Shown: positions 1 to 8,568, numbered from the stretch's first letter. The stretch is 42,028 nt of DNA from Polaromonas sp. (GCA_028292045.1 JAQGMZ010000169.1:1-42028); one strand, 5' to 3'. Numbers and translations: made by a program. The notes: a model not told the origin generated them from the letters alone.

Positions 1-226
1 ACTCGTCGTACGACGGGCTGGCCAGGATGCGCGAGTCGGGCGACTCCATGCGCGTGCCCAGGTTGTAGCGCACCGTGTTGTCCCAGCGCAGCTTGACATC
101 GTCGTTGCCGGTGTTGAGCTCGATGGCCATGACCGAGGAGCTACAGACGACAGCAATGGCGGCGACCAGCGCCTTCTGGGTGAACAGCGCCTGGGCTGGT
201 TTGTATTTTTGGTTCATTCTCATCAT
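1..226 (-). CDS. DUF1302 outer-membrane protein, N-terminal fragment
   Basis: This is the first 75 codons of a gene cut by the left window edge; it is absent from the ORF track because it has no stop here. The minus strand reads a basic N-terminus, a hydrophobic stretch ending in SSSVMA, then IELNTGNDDVKLRWDNTVRYNLG and DSRILASPSYDE. That matches the start of the two full DUF1302 proteins at 11002 and 38385 (IE..T.NPDLT.R.D.T.R and DSRILNN..YDES). DUF1302 proteins are predicted outer-membrane beta barrels, usually paired with DUF1329 and linked to uptake of hydrophobic substrates. The start at 226 (ATG ATG) follows GGAG by 4-7 bases; a third ATG at 217 is too far away. It is probably the first gene of a third DUF1302/DUF1329 unit running out of the window. 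Confidence 0.85.
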   Translation of the reverse strand, partial: MMRMNQKYKPAQALFTQKALVAAIAVVCSSSVMAIELNTGNDDVKLRWDNTVRYNLGTRMESPDSRILASPSYDE

Positions 227-581
227 TTTTCTCCATCCTGTGGTGGTGTGCCGAGCCGCAGCGCAGGCAGTCTTTGGCTGTGCAGCTGCGTACTTGTCTT
301 TCTAGAAAACTCCCTGGCCCCTGCAAAATTCACGTGAAATTTGTCAAAGCGAGCCACGGACCTGGCCATGAAACATCTTTGAGTCAGTTCTGAACACAAC
401 AAATTCTGCAATCCGAATTGAATTCTGTATTAAAAATTTGTTTTGCTTATTCACGTTTCTACTTAGATGTATCCAAAAAAAGACTTTCTGTTCAAATTCC
501 ATGCTCACCCAGCCACAACAGCCAGGGCCGGCCAGCCCTGGCATCCAACAGTTCCGCGCCTGAAACTCCCCGGCCCAGGCT
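227..581. other. Intergenic region with operator-like palindrome
   Basis: This 355-base stretch has no credible gene; the track ORFs here are unconserved shadows. It must hold the promoter of the leftward DUF1302 gene and the 3' end of the epoxide-hydrolase-like operon. A perfect 10-bp palindrome, TTCACGTGAA, lies at 329-338, about 105 bases upstream of the DUF1302 start, and is a candidate regulator site. The segment around 370-500 is clearly AT-richer than its surroundings. I cannot place a convincing -35/-10 pair. Confidence 0.4.
521..542 (-). terminator. Hairpin downstream of the leftward operon
   Basis: GCCAGGGC and GCCCTGGC form a perfect 8-bp stem with a 6-base loop, 40 bases past the stop of the epoxide-hydrolase-like gene. 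No U-run follows on the minus strand, so it is not a textbook intrinsic terminator. It may stabilise the mRNA 3' end or pause transcription. Confidence 0.3.
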
Positions 582-1022
582 TCAGGCCTGCGCGTCTTCC
601 AGCCCTGAAAGCCGGGCCGGGTCGGCGCCGGTCTGGCGCGACAGGTCGTAGGTATCGAAATACTCACGCCATGCGGTGATGAGCCCATCGGCGTCGAGTT
701 CGAACATGGCCATCAGCGCATGGCGCACCTTCTTGCCATTGCGGGTGAAGTGGTCGACCCGCTCGGTGGCCACCATGCGGTCGGTGGACACGATATGCAC
801 GATCCCGCAATGTGGAAACGACACGTAGCCGAGTTGACGGCGTATCTCGGCGCGGATCGCTTCGCGGCCGCGAATCACCGGCCCGCCCGGTATGTACAAC
901 TCCCAATGGCCGTCCGGCGCGAACATGGAGGCGATTTTTTCAATATCGGGCACGCGTTCGCCGTCGCCCCAGGCGGATAAAAATTCACGAACGATGGCTT
1001 CCTGTTTCTGTCCCATGGTCAA
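582..1022 (-). CDS. Limonene-1,2-epoxide hydrolase-like protein
   Basis: A 146-residue single-domain protein of the NTF2-like/SnoaL fold. It keeps the residues that mark limonene-1,2-epoxide hydrolase (LEH): an ERVD segment (Arg88, Asp90) and WREYFD (Asp123), matching the Arg-Asp-Asp triad known in that family. LEHs open epoxides by one-step water addition without a covalent intermediate. It probably acts in the cytoplasm on an epoxide made by an oxygenase of this island; the real substrate is not known. Its ATG overlaps the stop of the upstream SDR gene by 4 bases, so the two are probably translationally coupled. It is the last gene of the leftward operon. Many SnoaL-fold proteins have other roles, so epoxide hydrolysis is an inference from the triad. 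Confidence 0.8.
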   Translation of the reverse strand: MTMGQKQEAIVREFLSAWGDGERVPDIEKIASMFAPDGHWELYIPGGPVIRGREAIRAEIRRQLGYVSFPHCGIVHIVSTDRMVATERVDHFTRNGKKVRHALMAMFELDADGLITAWREYFDTYDLSRQTGADPARLSGLEDAQA

Positions 1023-1831
1023 GCTTCCTTTGGTTTCAATAAATTGCGCACCACCTGCACATACGGCACGGTGCAGCTCATGCCGCCGTCCGAACGCATC
1101 AGGGTGCCGTTGATGTAGGCCGATTCATCCGAGGCCAGGAACAGCGCCAGCGAGGCGATGTCTTCCGGCAACCCGAGGCGCGGCACGTTGTGCAAGTCGA
1201 GAAACGCCGCGTCCATTTCCGCGTTGGCCCAGGCCTGCTGGGCGGGCGTCTGGATCACGCCGGGCAGGATGGCGTTGCAGCGGATGCCCTGCTTGCCGAA
1301 GGTGGCGGCGATAGTCTGCACATACCAGTTCACCATGGCCTTGGAGCCGCCGTAGCTGAACTGCGCCACGTCCCCGCCGAGCGAACTGGTGGACGAGGTG
1401 AACAGGATCGAACCGCCTCCCTGCCTGAGCATGTGCGGAATCGCCATCTTGCTGGCCAGCACGCCGCCCAGCACATTGACCCGCACCACATCGAAGAAGC
1501 GCTCCGTGTCGAAGGCCAGGAAGTCCTTGTCGGCCTTGCCCTTGCCCGAGGTGTTGACGGCGTTGTTGTAGAGGATGTCGATGCGGCCGAAGTGCGACAC
1601 GGTGCGCTCGACCATGGCCGCAAGCTGGACTTCCCGGGCGACATCGACTTCCATCGCCAGCGCCATGCCGCCTGCCGCCTCAATCTCGCGTACCACGTCC
1701 TCCGCCGCATCACCGCGCAGGTCGGTGACCAGCACGCTGGCGCCTTCGCTGGCAAAGCGCAGCGCGGTGGCGCGGCCGATGCCGCTGCCCGCGCCGGTGA
1801 TGCAGGCGACCTTGTCCTTCAATCTGTCCAT
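1019..1831 (-). CDS. Short-chain dehydrogenase/reductase (SDR)
   Basis: A 270-residue classical SDR. It shows the nucleotide-binding TGAGSGIG (12-19), NNAV (89-92), catalytic Ser147 and the Tyr160-x3-Lys164 pair (YGGSK). Asp37 after the second beta strand (VTDL) suggests NAD(H) preference. It should oxidise a secondary alcohol or reduce a ketone in the cytoplasm. The track ORF starts at 1861, but the ATG at 1831 is better: it has AAAGGAAA upstream, begins at the usual family position and leaves a 16-base gap after the molybdoenzyme stop at 1848. The downstream epoxide-hydrolase-like gene overlaps its stop. Operon position suggests it oxidises the diol or alcohol from neighbouring reactions; the substrate cannot be read from sequence. 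Confidence 0.88.
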   Translation of the reverse strand: MDRLKDKVACITGAGSGIGRATALRFASEGASVLVTDLRGDAAEDVVREIEAAGGMALAMEVDVAREVQLAAMVERTVSHFGRIDILYNNAVNTSGKGKADKDFLAFDTERFFDVVRVNVLGGVLASKMAIPHMLRQGGGSILFTSSTSSLGGDVAQFSYGGSKAMVNWYVQTIAATFGKQGIRCNAILPGVIQTPAQQAWANAEMDAAFLDLHNVPRLGLPEDIASLALFLASDESAYINGTLMRSDGGMSCTVPYVQVVRNLLKPKEA

Positions 1832-1847
1832 ACTTCGGTTTCCTTTG

Positions 1848-4004
1848 TTAATAAGCTTCAATCGTCACGGGAATGGCAGACATGCGCGGCATGGCGTTGA
1901 TGGCTTCGAACACGCGGTCATTGCGCACCAGCAGGTTGGTCGATGCGCCGTGGCGCTCGTAGCTGTCCGGCTCGTTGTCCGCGCGGCCCCAGTTGTGGCT
2001 CATCGACACCACTCCGCCCCGCAAGGTGGCATCGGGCCGGACGATGCCCACGATGGCGCCGTACTGGGCGCGGACATGCACCTTCTGGTCGGTGGCCAGA
2101 CCCATGCGTTCCAGGTCGGCCGGGTTCATGTGCAGCGGGTTGTAGGGATTGCGCTGGCGGATGCTTTCAGACTCCATGCCGATGGAACCGTTGACGTCGC
2201 GCATGCGGCGCACGATCAGGTGAAAAGCGGTTTTTGCCGTTTCATCCGCTTTTAAATGCGCCAACGGCTCGGCGGCGACTTCGCCCAGTTCCGCCACCAC
2301 ATCGGGCGGCGCCACGGCGAAGCGGCCGGCTTGCGGCCGGGCTGGCTGTACGATGGCGGGCCGGTTGCGGCCGTCCCAGATCAGGCCGGGGCTCTGCTGG
2401 ATGGCCTCCAGCGTGAGCCTCGTCTTGTGCAGGCCGCGCGCCAGCAGCTCTTCGGACGTGGGAAGTCGGTCCAGCGCCAGCGGCTTGCCGCCGTACTGCA
2501 TTGCCAGGCCAAGCCGACCGGCCAGTTCAAAAAACACCTGCCAGTCGTCCATCACGTCGCTGCCTGCCGGCGGGGCGATGGCGGCAGGCGCGTACTGCGT
2601 CCAGGCGTCGGGGTAAAGCGGCCTGCCGAGCGTCAGCGGCAAATCATCGCGCTCGTACTGCAGCTTGGGAGAAAACACGTAATGCGCCTGACCGGCGGTG
2701 GTGCTGAGGTACGGGTCGATGACGACCAGCAGTTCGAGTGAACGCAGCGCCTGGAGCATGCGCGCCTTGTCAGGCACTGAATTGGCGATGTTGGCGCCGT
2801 CGACGATCAGCGCCTTGATTTGCCCCGGCCCCGGCGTCAGTATCTCGTCGGCCAGCGTGGCTGTGAGCTTTTCGCCGTACAGCTGGCCGACCCCGCGAAT
2901 GCGGCTGGGCGGCAGCGCCTCCCAGGGCCGGGTCGGCGCCACCACGTCGGCATGCCAGGTGACGGGCGGCTGCAGCGGATCATGGTGCGGCATGGTTTCG
3001 CCGGCCCGCTTGAAATGGCCGCAGACCACGTCCAGGCACTGGATCAGGTGCTCAGCCAGGTTCGATCGCGGCGCCATGTCGGTGCCGGTCCCGGTGATGA
3101 CCGCGCCATGCCGGGAGGCAACGGCAAACATGTCTGCAGCTGCCCGCAAGGCCCCGGCATCGATGCCGGCGCGCAGGGCCACTTCGTCCGGCGTGAACGG
3201 GTCGACCGCGCGGCGCAGCATGTCCAGGCCGTCCACATGCAGGGCGCAGAAAGCCGCATCGTGCCTGCCCGCCTCCAGAACCAGCCGCAACAGCCCGGCG
3301 GCAACCACATGGTCCTGGCCGGGGAGCGGTTGCAGGAAGATGTCGGCATGGTGCGCAGTTTCAGTCTGGCGCGGATCGACGACGATCAGCTTGAGCCCGC
3401 GCGCCTTTGCCGCCTTCAGGCGCCGGGTCGGGTCGCTGACCAGCATGCCGCCGGCCGAATGCGACACCAGCGGGTTGCAGCCGAACACCAGCAACACCTC
3501 GGCGGTGTCCACATGCACCTGGCCTGCATGCCACGACCCCAGCCGGCCGGCGGCAATGTACTTGGCCGACTGGTCGATGGTCAACGTGGTGTAAAGCGAC
3601 GACGAGCCCAGCGCCCGCAAAAATTCGCCATGCATCCGGAAAGCGGTCGAGTTGTGAAAGGCTGCGGTGCCGCGAAACAGCGCCACCGCGTCGGGGCCGT
3701 CGCGGGCAATGATGGCGGCCAGCCGTGCCGCGATGTCGTCCAGCGCAGCCTGCGTACCCACCCGCGCCATTGAACCATCGTCCGCACGCCGCAGTGTGTG
3801 CAGCTGGCGGGCCGCGCCGTGGTGGGCGTCCATTGCCTGCAAACCCTTGAAGCAGGCGTAGCCCTGGCTGACCGGATGCGCCTTATCGCCCCGGATGCCG
3901 GCGATTCGTCCCTGGTCGATGGTCAGCACCACCCCGCAGGCGGCGATGCACGTTCGGCAAAACGATCTGACTTCATAAACCTGCTCGGGCTTGCTTGCAT
4001 TCAT
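1848..4004 (-). CDS. Molybdopterin oxidoreductase, cytoplasmic (copy 1)
   Basis: A 718-residue protein of the DMSO reductase/formate dehydrogenase superfamily. The N-terminus carries a [4Fe-4S] motif, Cys16-x2-Cys19-x3-Cys23-x27-Cys51, followed by the molybdopterin body (VFGCNPLVS, VVDPRQTETA, TPGPGQIKALIVDGANI) and a C-terminal dinucleotide-binding domain (RNPYNPLHMNPADLERMG, SHNWG). No twin-arginine signal is present, so it should be cytoplasmic. Where formate dehydrogenases have Cys or Sec as the metal ligand, this protein appears to read TIDQSAK, so it is unlikely to be a formate dehydrogenase. No iron-sulfur or membrane partner subunit is encoded nearby. The start at 4004 is chosen over the track start at 4073, which overlaps the upstream gene; it places the cluster motif at the usual distance. 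The reaction is unknown. Confidence 0.85.
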   Translation of the reverse strand: MNASKPEQVYEVRSFCRTCIAACGVVLTIDQGRIAGIRGDKAHPVSQGYACFKGLQAMDAHHGAARQLHTLRRADDGSMARVGTQAALDDIAARLAAIIARDGPDAVALFRGTAAFHNSTAFRMHGEFLRALGSSSLYTTLTIDQSAKYIAAGRLGSWHAGQVHVDTAEVLLVFGCNPLVSHSAGGMLVSDPTRRLKAAKARGLKLIVVDPRQTETAHHADIFLQPLPGQDHVVAAGLLRLVLEAGRHDAAFCALHVDGLDMLRRAVDPFTPDEVALRAGIDAGALRAAADMFAVASRHGAVITGTGTDMAPRSNLAEHLIQCLDVVCGHFKRAGETMPHHDPLQPPVTWHADVVAPTRPWEALPPSRIRGVGQLYGEKLTATLADEILTPGPGQIKALIVDGANIANSVPDKARMLQALRSLELLVVIDPYLSTTAGQAHYVFSPKLQYERDDLPLTLGRPLYPDAWTQYAPAAIAPPAGSDVMDDWQVFFELAGRLGLAMQYGGKPLALDRLPTSEELLARGLHKTRLTLEAIQQSPGLIWDGRNRPAIVQPARPQAGRFAVAPPDVVAELGEVAAEPLAHLKADETAKTAFHLIVRRMRDVNGSIGMESESIRQRNPYNPLHMNPADLERMGLATDQKVHVRAQYGAIVGIVRPDATLRGGVVSMSHNWGRADNEPDSYERHGASTNLLVRNDRVFEAINAMPRMSAIPVTIEAY

Positions 4005-4029
4005 CCCGCCTACTTTAGGGCGCGAAGCC

Positions 4030-6285
4030 TCAGGCGTGCATGCCAACTGGTGTCGATAAAACGCTGGAAGCATCGCCCAGCCGCGTCACGCTGACCGGAA
4101 TGCCGTTGAGCATCGCATTGCCCGAGGCGGCGTCGACCATCAGGCCCGGGCTCAGCAGGTTGATGTTGATCCCGGCATGCCGCGCTGCAACCTGGGTCTG
4201 CGTTCCCGGCGCGCCATGGCCCCAGCCATGCGGCAGCGACACCACGCCGGGGCGGATGTCCCCTGTGGTCTCGGCCGCCACCTGCACGGTGCCGCTCACG
4301 CTTTTCACTTCCACGGTGTCTCCGTCGGCAATCCCAAGCCGCTGCGCATCCAGCGTGTGGATATGCAGGGTGCAGCGGTCCTTGCCGCGCACCAGCGCGT
4401 CCACGTTGTGCATCCATGAGTTGAGCGAACGCAGATGCCGCCGGCTCACCATGACCAGTTCGGGCGGCTCGGCGGCCATCGCATTTTCCAGCCGGGGCAG
4501 GTCGGCCAGCACATGCGGCGGCGCCAGTTCGATGCGGCCTGAAGGCGTTGTCAGCGCCGCATCGCCCTGCGGCCCGGCCATGCCCAGGAGCATGCCGTCC
4601 GGCTGGTCGATGAACGACTGCAGTGTGAAACCGCCGGGATTTTGGCCGAAGCGTTCGCCGAACGGCCCACCGCGAATGCACAGGTCGAGCACGCGGGCGC
4701 CGCCGTGCGCCGGCAGCGCCGCCAGCGCGGCTTCAGGCGCAATGCCGGTCTGCTCGCACATGGCGCTGAAATACGCGTCATCCAGCGCGTTCAGGTCGGC
4801 TGCCGGGTTGCCGCCCATGATGGCGCCCAGGCGCGTCAGCACCTCCCACTCAGCCGGACGGTCTTGCGGCTCGAACAGGGTGGGCGAGTAATGCCCGCCG
4901 ACGCTCAGGGAAAACGGCCAGGCATACACGTCCCAGTGCGGCTGCTCCAGCGGCGACAGAGCCGGCAAGATCACATGCGCATGGCGCGAGGTTTCATTGC
5001 GGTACAGGTCGATGCTGACCATGCATTCGAGCTGCGGCAGGGCGGCGTCCAGCCGGGCCGAGCCGGGCGCGGACAGCACCGGGTTACTGCCCATGGTGAC
5101 CAGCGCCCTCACCTGCCCCGGGCCGGGCGTGTCGATTTCCTCGGCCAGGGACGACGCCGGGACCTGGCCCAGCACCGACGGCACGCCGCGCGTGCGCACC
5201 AGCTTGCCATGCAGCGGGGCGCTGGGCGGGTACACCGGGTTCAGCGAGAAGTGCGGCGCCACTTGCGTGCTCCACAGCGTGCCGCCCACCGCATCCAGGT
5301 TGCCGGTCAGCGCGCCCAGCACATCGACCAGCCACGACGCGAGGGTGCCGAATTCCTGCGTGCAGGTGCCGATGCGGCCATACACAGCGGCGCTCGGCGC
5401 ATCTGAAATTTCCCGCGCCAGCTGGACGATGACGTCGGCGGGCACGCCGCAAAAGGCCGATGCGCGCTCGGGGGAATAGGCCAGCGCCGCGGCTCGCAGT
5501 TCCTCCAGGCCGTTGACCCGGCCTTCGAGCTGCTTGAGCCGCACCCGGCCCTCGGCAAACAGCACGTTGACGACGGCCAGCATCAAGGCGGCGTCGCCAC
5601 CGGGGCGAATCGATATCCACTGGTCCGCCACCTGGGCGGTGCCGGTGCGCACCGGGTCCACCACGATGACGCGGCCGCCGCGTGCGCGCAGGGCCTTGAT
5701 CGCGCCCATGGCGTCAGGGTGCGAAAAGATGCTGCCCTTGGACGCGGCCGGATTGCCGCCGAAGATGACGAACAGGTCCGTGCGGTCCACATCGGGAATC
5801 GGCATCTTCCACATGTCGCCGTACATCAGGAAGTTGGTGACGTTCTTGGGCAGCTGGTCCACGCTGCTGGACGAATAGCGGTGCGCAAAGCGACCGTGGC
5901 GCACCAGCATGGCGGTGTAGCGGCTGGTGTCGAAGCCGCCCTTGCTCATGTTGCCGCTGTAAAAGGCAAAGGCCCCCTGGCCGTGGCGTTCGCGCACGCC
6001 GGCGGCCAGTTCTTCGATGCGTTCAAACGCGGTCTCCCAGGAGACTTCGCGCCACTCGGCGCCGTCGCGCACCATGGGTTGGCGCAAGCGGTCCGGGTCG
6101 TGGTGCAAGGCGCCCAGCGTCGTGCCCTTGGGGCAGATGTGGCCGCGGCTGAAGACATTCTCGAAATCAGGCCGGATGCTGATCACCTGCTTGTCGGCCA
6201 CGGTGACCTTGAGGCCGCACATGCCTTCGCACAGCGGGCAGGTCCGGCGGTGAACGTAAGTGTCAGGGGTCGTGGTGGTGTTCAT
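4030..6285 (-). CDS. Molybdopterin oxidoreductase, cytoplasmic (copy 2)
   Basis: A 751-residue paralogue of the next gene, with the same [4Fe-4S] spacing (Cys16-x2-Cys19-x3-Cys23-x27-Cys51, in TCPLCEGMCG and HICPKG). Superfamily segments include VIFGGNPAASKGS, IVVDPVRTGTA, TPGPGQVRALVTMGSNP and a C-terminal SLPHGWGHG. The expected metal-ligand region reads SSSVDQLPK, again without Cys or Sec. No Tat signal is visible. The track start at 6588 adds about 100 residues of non-family sequence and runs into the preceding gene; the ATG at 6285 begins just before the cluster motif, although its ribosome site is weak. Two cytoplasmic molybdoenzymes in tandem may form a heterodimer or act on successive intermediates. 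Electron acceptor and substrate are unknown. Confidence 0.85.
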   Translation of the reverse strand: MNTTTTPDTYVHRRTCPLCEGMCGLKVTVADKQVISIRPDFENVFSRGHICPKGTTLGALHHDPDRLRQPMVRDGAEWREVSWETAFERIEELAAGVRERHGQGAFAFYSGNMSKGGFDTSRYTAMLVRHGRFAHRYSSSSVDQLPKNVTNFLMYGDMWKMPIPDVDRTDLFVIFGGNPAASKGSIFSHPDAMGAIKALRARGGRVIVVDPVRTGTAQVADQWISIRPGGDAALMLAVVNVLFAEGRVRLKQLEGRVNGLEELRAAALAYSPERASAFCGVPADVIVQLAREISDAPSAAVYGRIGTCTQEFGTLASWLVDVLGALTGNLDAVGGTLWSTQVAPHFSLNPVYPPSAPLHGKLVRTRGVPSVLGQVPASSLAEEIDTPGPGQVRALVTMGSNPVLSAPGSARLDAALPQLECMVSIDLYRNETSRHAHVILPALSPLEQPHWDVYAWPFSLSVGGHYSPTLFEPQDRPAEWEVLTRLGAIMGGNPAADLNALDDAYFSAMCEQTGIAPEAALAALPAHGGARVLDLCIRGGPFGERFGQNPGGFTLQSFIDQPDGMLLGMAGPQGDAALTTPSGRIELAPPHVLADLPRLENAMAAEPPELVMVSRRHLRSLNSWMHNVDALVRGKDRCTLHIHTLDAQRLGIADGDTVEVKSVSGTVQVAAETTGDIRPGVVSLPHGWGHGAPGTQTQVAARHAGININLLSPGLMVDAASGNAMLNGIPVSVTRLGDASSVLSTPVGMHA

Positions 6286-6332
6286 GGCATTCGGGTGGAA
6301 GGAGACAACGCCCAGTCTAGGCAGTACGGCCG

Positions 6333-6347
6333 CAAACCGAAGGTTTG
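6333..6347. promoter_or_regulatory. 15-bp palindrome upstream of the molybdoenzyme genes
   Basis: CAAACC-gaa-GGTTTG is a perfect inverted repeat with 6-bp arms, in the 130-base gap between the oxygenase gene stop (6416) and the molybdoenzyme start (6285). It could be an operator of an internal promoter or an RNA hairpin. I see no U-run on the minus strand. Confidence 0.3.
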
Positions 6348-6415
6348 AAAGCATCGGCCAAACACAGACCTGTAGCTTTGAGGCGCAGCACCCGCGTTGT
6401 AGGCGGTTTGACTTC

Positions 6416-7465
6416 TCAACGGTCCATTCCCAGTAGCTGCGAAATGTCCCGGCCCGGTTCGGCATCCGGGCGGTAGGAAAAGTCGCCCCGGCGCTGGCGT
6501 TCAGCCAGTTGCTCCAGCTGGAAACGGTACCGAATGCCGGGCTTGTCAAAACGCGAGTGCAGATCGAGTCGTTCGCTGTCATCGACATAGCGCTCGGTCT
6601 GCAGACGCACGGCCAGGTTGTCCTCGGCCTGGAACATGTAGGCCGTGCGCGGCATCACGAACCGGAAAGGCGCTGGCGCGGCGGCAGTGTATTGGGTGAC
6701 ATCGACGTGCGAGCGGTAGCGCCCGACCGGCACGAAACCCTGCACATGCGGAATGTCGTAGCCTGGGCGAAAACGAGGGAAAGAGATCGCCACGCCGCTG
6801 CGCAGATGAACGTGCAGTGTGGAGCGAAAGTCCTGGTGCCTGGCGCGTATGCCACCTATCCACCGCATGATGGGTGCCACCGAGCGCTGCGTGACGATCC
6901 GCGTGCGCGTGACGGTTTCCGAGGTCCACTCCACTTCCACCCTGTCGGACGCGGACTCGGCTTCGCCAATCGTCTTGGCATGCAGAAAGTCAGCATGGGT
7001 CAGATCGATCAAATTTTCAATCGACAACGGTGAACTGGTGTCAAACCGCAAGGTGCGCTGCATGTAGCGCGGAATCTTGCCATCAAGCGGCAGGAACGGA
7101 ACATGCGGTATCAACAGCGGATCGACATGATCTGGAATGCCGTACCAGACCCAGACGTAGCCGTAGCGCTCGATGACGGGATAGCGGCCGCTGCCGCCCG
7201 TGAAGGCCGTGGTCGGAGGCTTGGATTGCGCCAGCAGATCAGGCCGCACTTCAGTGGCCTGCGCCACACCGTTTTCGCGCCACAGGTAGTAGGGCTGGGA
7301 ATGAATGATGCGGCGCAGCGGCTGGGCTGACAGCAGGTGGCTGAAAGTCACGGGAAACCGGGTGTCGCGCAAATCGTAGTTGCCAGGGTTCCAATCGCTT
7401 CGCACCTTCCTGGGCGCAAACGGGGTCGTCTCCGCATTCATCTCGGCAAGAGGCATTTCGTTCAC
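6416..7465 (-). CDS. Rieske-type oxygenase catalytic protein lacking the Rieske cluster
   Basis: A 349-residue protein resembling the catalytic part of Rieske non-heme iron oxygenases. It keeps the mononuclear iron signature D-x2-H-x4-H in ENLIDLTHADFLH (Asp154, His157, His162) and a plausible third ligand, Asp282 (QAEDNLAV). It has no C-x-H...C-x2-H Rieske motif: the N-terminal third runs from YYLWRENG straight to PVIERYGYVWVWYG, where the cluster loops would be. The Rieske motif is instead in the protein encoded 19 bases upstream. The start is a GTG at 7465 with AAGGAG seven bases before it, giving MNEMPLAEM; the track start at 7579 lies inside the upstream gene. It probably hydroxylates the island's substrate, receiving electrons from the partner. 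The caffeine N7-demethylase NdmC is a known cluster-less precedent. Confidence 0.85.
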   Translation of the reverse strand: MNEMPLAEMNAETTPFAPRKVRSDWNPGNYDLRDTRFPVTFSHLLSAQPLRRIIHSQPYYLWRENGVAQATEVRPDLLAQSKPPTTAFTGGSGRYPVIERYGYVWVWYGIPDHVDPLLIPHVPFLPLDGKIPRYMQRTLRFDTSSPLSIENLIDLTHADFLHAKTIGEAESASDRVEVEWTSETVTRTRIVTQRSVAPIMRWIGGIRARHQDFRSTLHVHLRSGVAISFPRFRPGYDIPHVQGFVPVGRYRSHVDVTQYTAAAPAPFRFVMPRTAYMFQAEDNLAVRLQTERYVDDSERLDLHSRFDKPGIRYRFQLEQLAERQRRGDFSYRPDAEPGRDISQLLGMDR

Positions 7466-7484
7466 GGTCTTTCTCCTTTTAATA

Positions 7485-8456
7485 TCACGCAGCAGCCAGT
7501 TTTGCAGTTGTTTCGCGTGAAATGGCTTGCACATACTGCTGTGAAGGCTGAACCAGCACCGCAGCCAGGGCGAGGCCATTAATCGTAGTCAACACCTGAA
7601 ATGGCGCCCGGCCCAGCATCCGGGCATGGCGCCAACGCAGCGGTGCGCCATGCACGCGGGTGTCGTGCAGATAACCGCGCCAGCACAGGCTGGTCGTGCC
7701 GCGCCGGTTGGCACCGGCGGCAATGTGCAGCGTGACCACCGGCAGCTCCTGGGCCGTCAGCAGTTGAACGTGTATGGCGCCACCCACCAGCGGTACCGCC
7801 GTGCGCAGGATCAGGGGGTGGTCGTTCACAAAAGCGGGCGGCAACCAGCGTCCTTTCCAGACCGCACCCCGGTCCAGCACCAGGTTGTTGCCGTCGGGCC
7901 GGGTGTCACCGAGGAAAAAATCGGTGAGCCGCACGCCGTCAAATTCCAGCAAGGCTTGCGGTCCGTCGAGCATGGCGGCCAGGTATTCGCGGTAAGCCAG
8001 GCTCACGACGGTCGAACCCATGAACTCACGCCCTGCAGGACGGTAAACCTCCGCTGGCAAGCGCCCGCCCGCTGCATCAGCACTCGCGCCCAGCCAGACA
8101 TGCACAAAACCACTGGCCTCGCGCACCGGGTAGGCCCGGGCCGCGTAGCGGTCCGGCACGCGCTCCGCCTCATCCAGGTTCGGAATCGCGGTGCAGCTGC
8201 CCGTGCTGCCGCTAAAAGTCCAGCCGTGGTAGGCGCACTGCAGGTGGCCTTCCCTGATGCGGCCAATGGACAAGGGCACCCGCCGATGGGGGCAGCGGTC
8301 TTCCAGCGCGACCGCCGCGCCCGCGCTGTCGCGAAACAACACCAACTCATGCCCGTCAAAGACGACTGGCAGCGGTTTTTTATCAGTCACCGCCCCGGAC
8401 AGTGCCACGGCCCACCATGCATCGGTGGTCGGGCAAAAGAATTTGTTCAATTTCAT
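7485..8456 (-). CDS. Rieske [2Fe-2S] protein with degenerate oxygenase domain
   Basis: A 323-residue protein with a clear Rieske motif, Cys55-x-His57-x16-Cys74-x2-His77 (RCPHRRVPLS, CAYHGWTF), in the N-terminal position typical of ring-hydroxylating oxygenase alpha subunits. It continues for 240 residues, but the expected D-x2-H-x4-H iron site is missing: the matching region reads YREYLAAMLDGPQALLEF with no histidine. It should therefore carry electrons without activating oxygen. It is the first gene of the leftward operon, with AAGAAG before the ATG, and is followed 19 bases later by a protein that has the iron site but no Rieske site. Together they could form a hetero-oligomer in which electrons cross between subunits. 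No dedicated reductase is adjacent; the ferredoxin reductase at 10114 is a candidate. Confidence 0.85.
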   Translation of the reverse strand: MKLNKFFCPTTDAWWAVALSGAVTDKKPLPVVFDGHELVLFRDSAGAAVALEDRCPHRRVPLSIGRIREGHLQCAYHGWTFSGSTGSCTAIPNLDEAERVPDRYAARAYPVREASGFVHVWLGASADAAGGRLPAEVYRPAGREFMGSTVVSLAYREYLAAMLDGPQALLEFDGVRLTDFFLGDTRPDGNNLVLDRGAVWKGRWLPPAFVNDHPLILRTAVPLVGGAIHVQLLTAQELPVVTLHIAAGANRRGTTSLCWRGYLHDTRVHGAPLRWRHARMLGRAPFQVLTTINGLALAAVLVQPSQQYVQAISRETTAKLAAA

Positions 8457-8568
8457 GGTGTCGCTTCTTAGGGGTGATGCCGCTTTGTTTCAGCAGCCCA
8501 TGATCGGGCGGCACGGGCCTGGTGTCACGCGCTACGGCTACTGTTGAAACGCTCGATGTGTATTTGGG

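Noticed and set aside
6416-8456. The split Rieske pair as one gene broken by a frameshift
   Set aside because: Each ORF has its own start, ribosome site and stop, and each is close to full oxygenase length (349 and 323 aa) with its own N- and C-terminal parts. Together they are much longer than one oxygenase.
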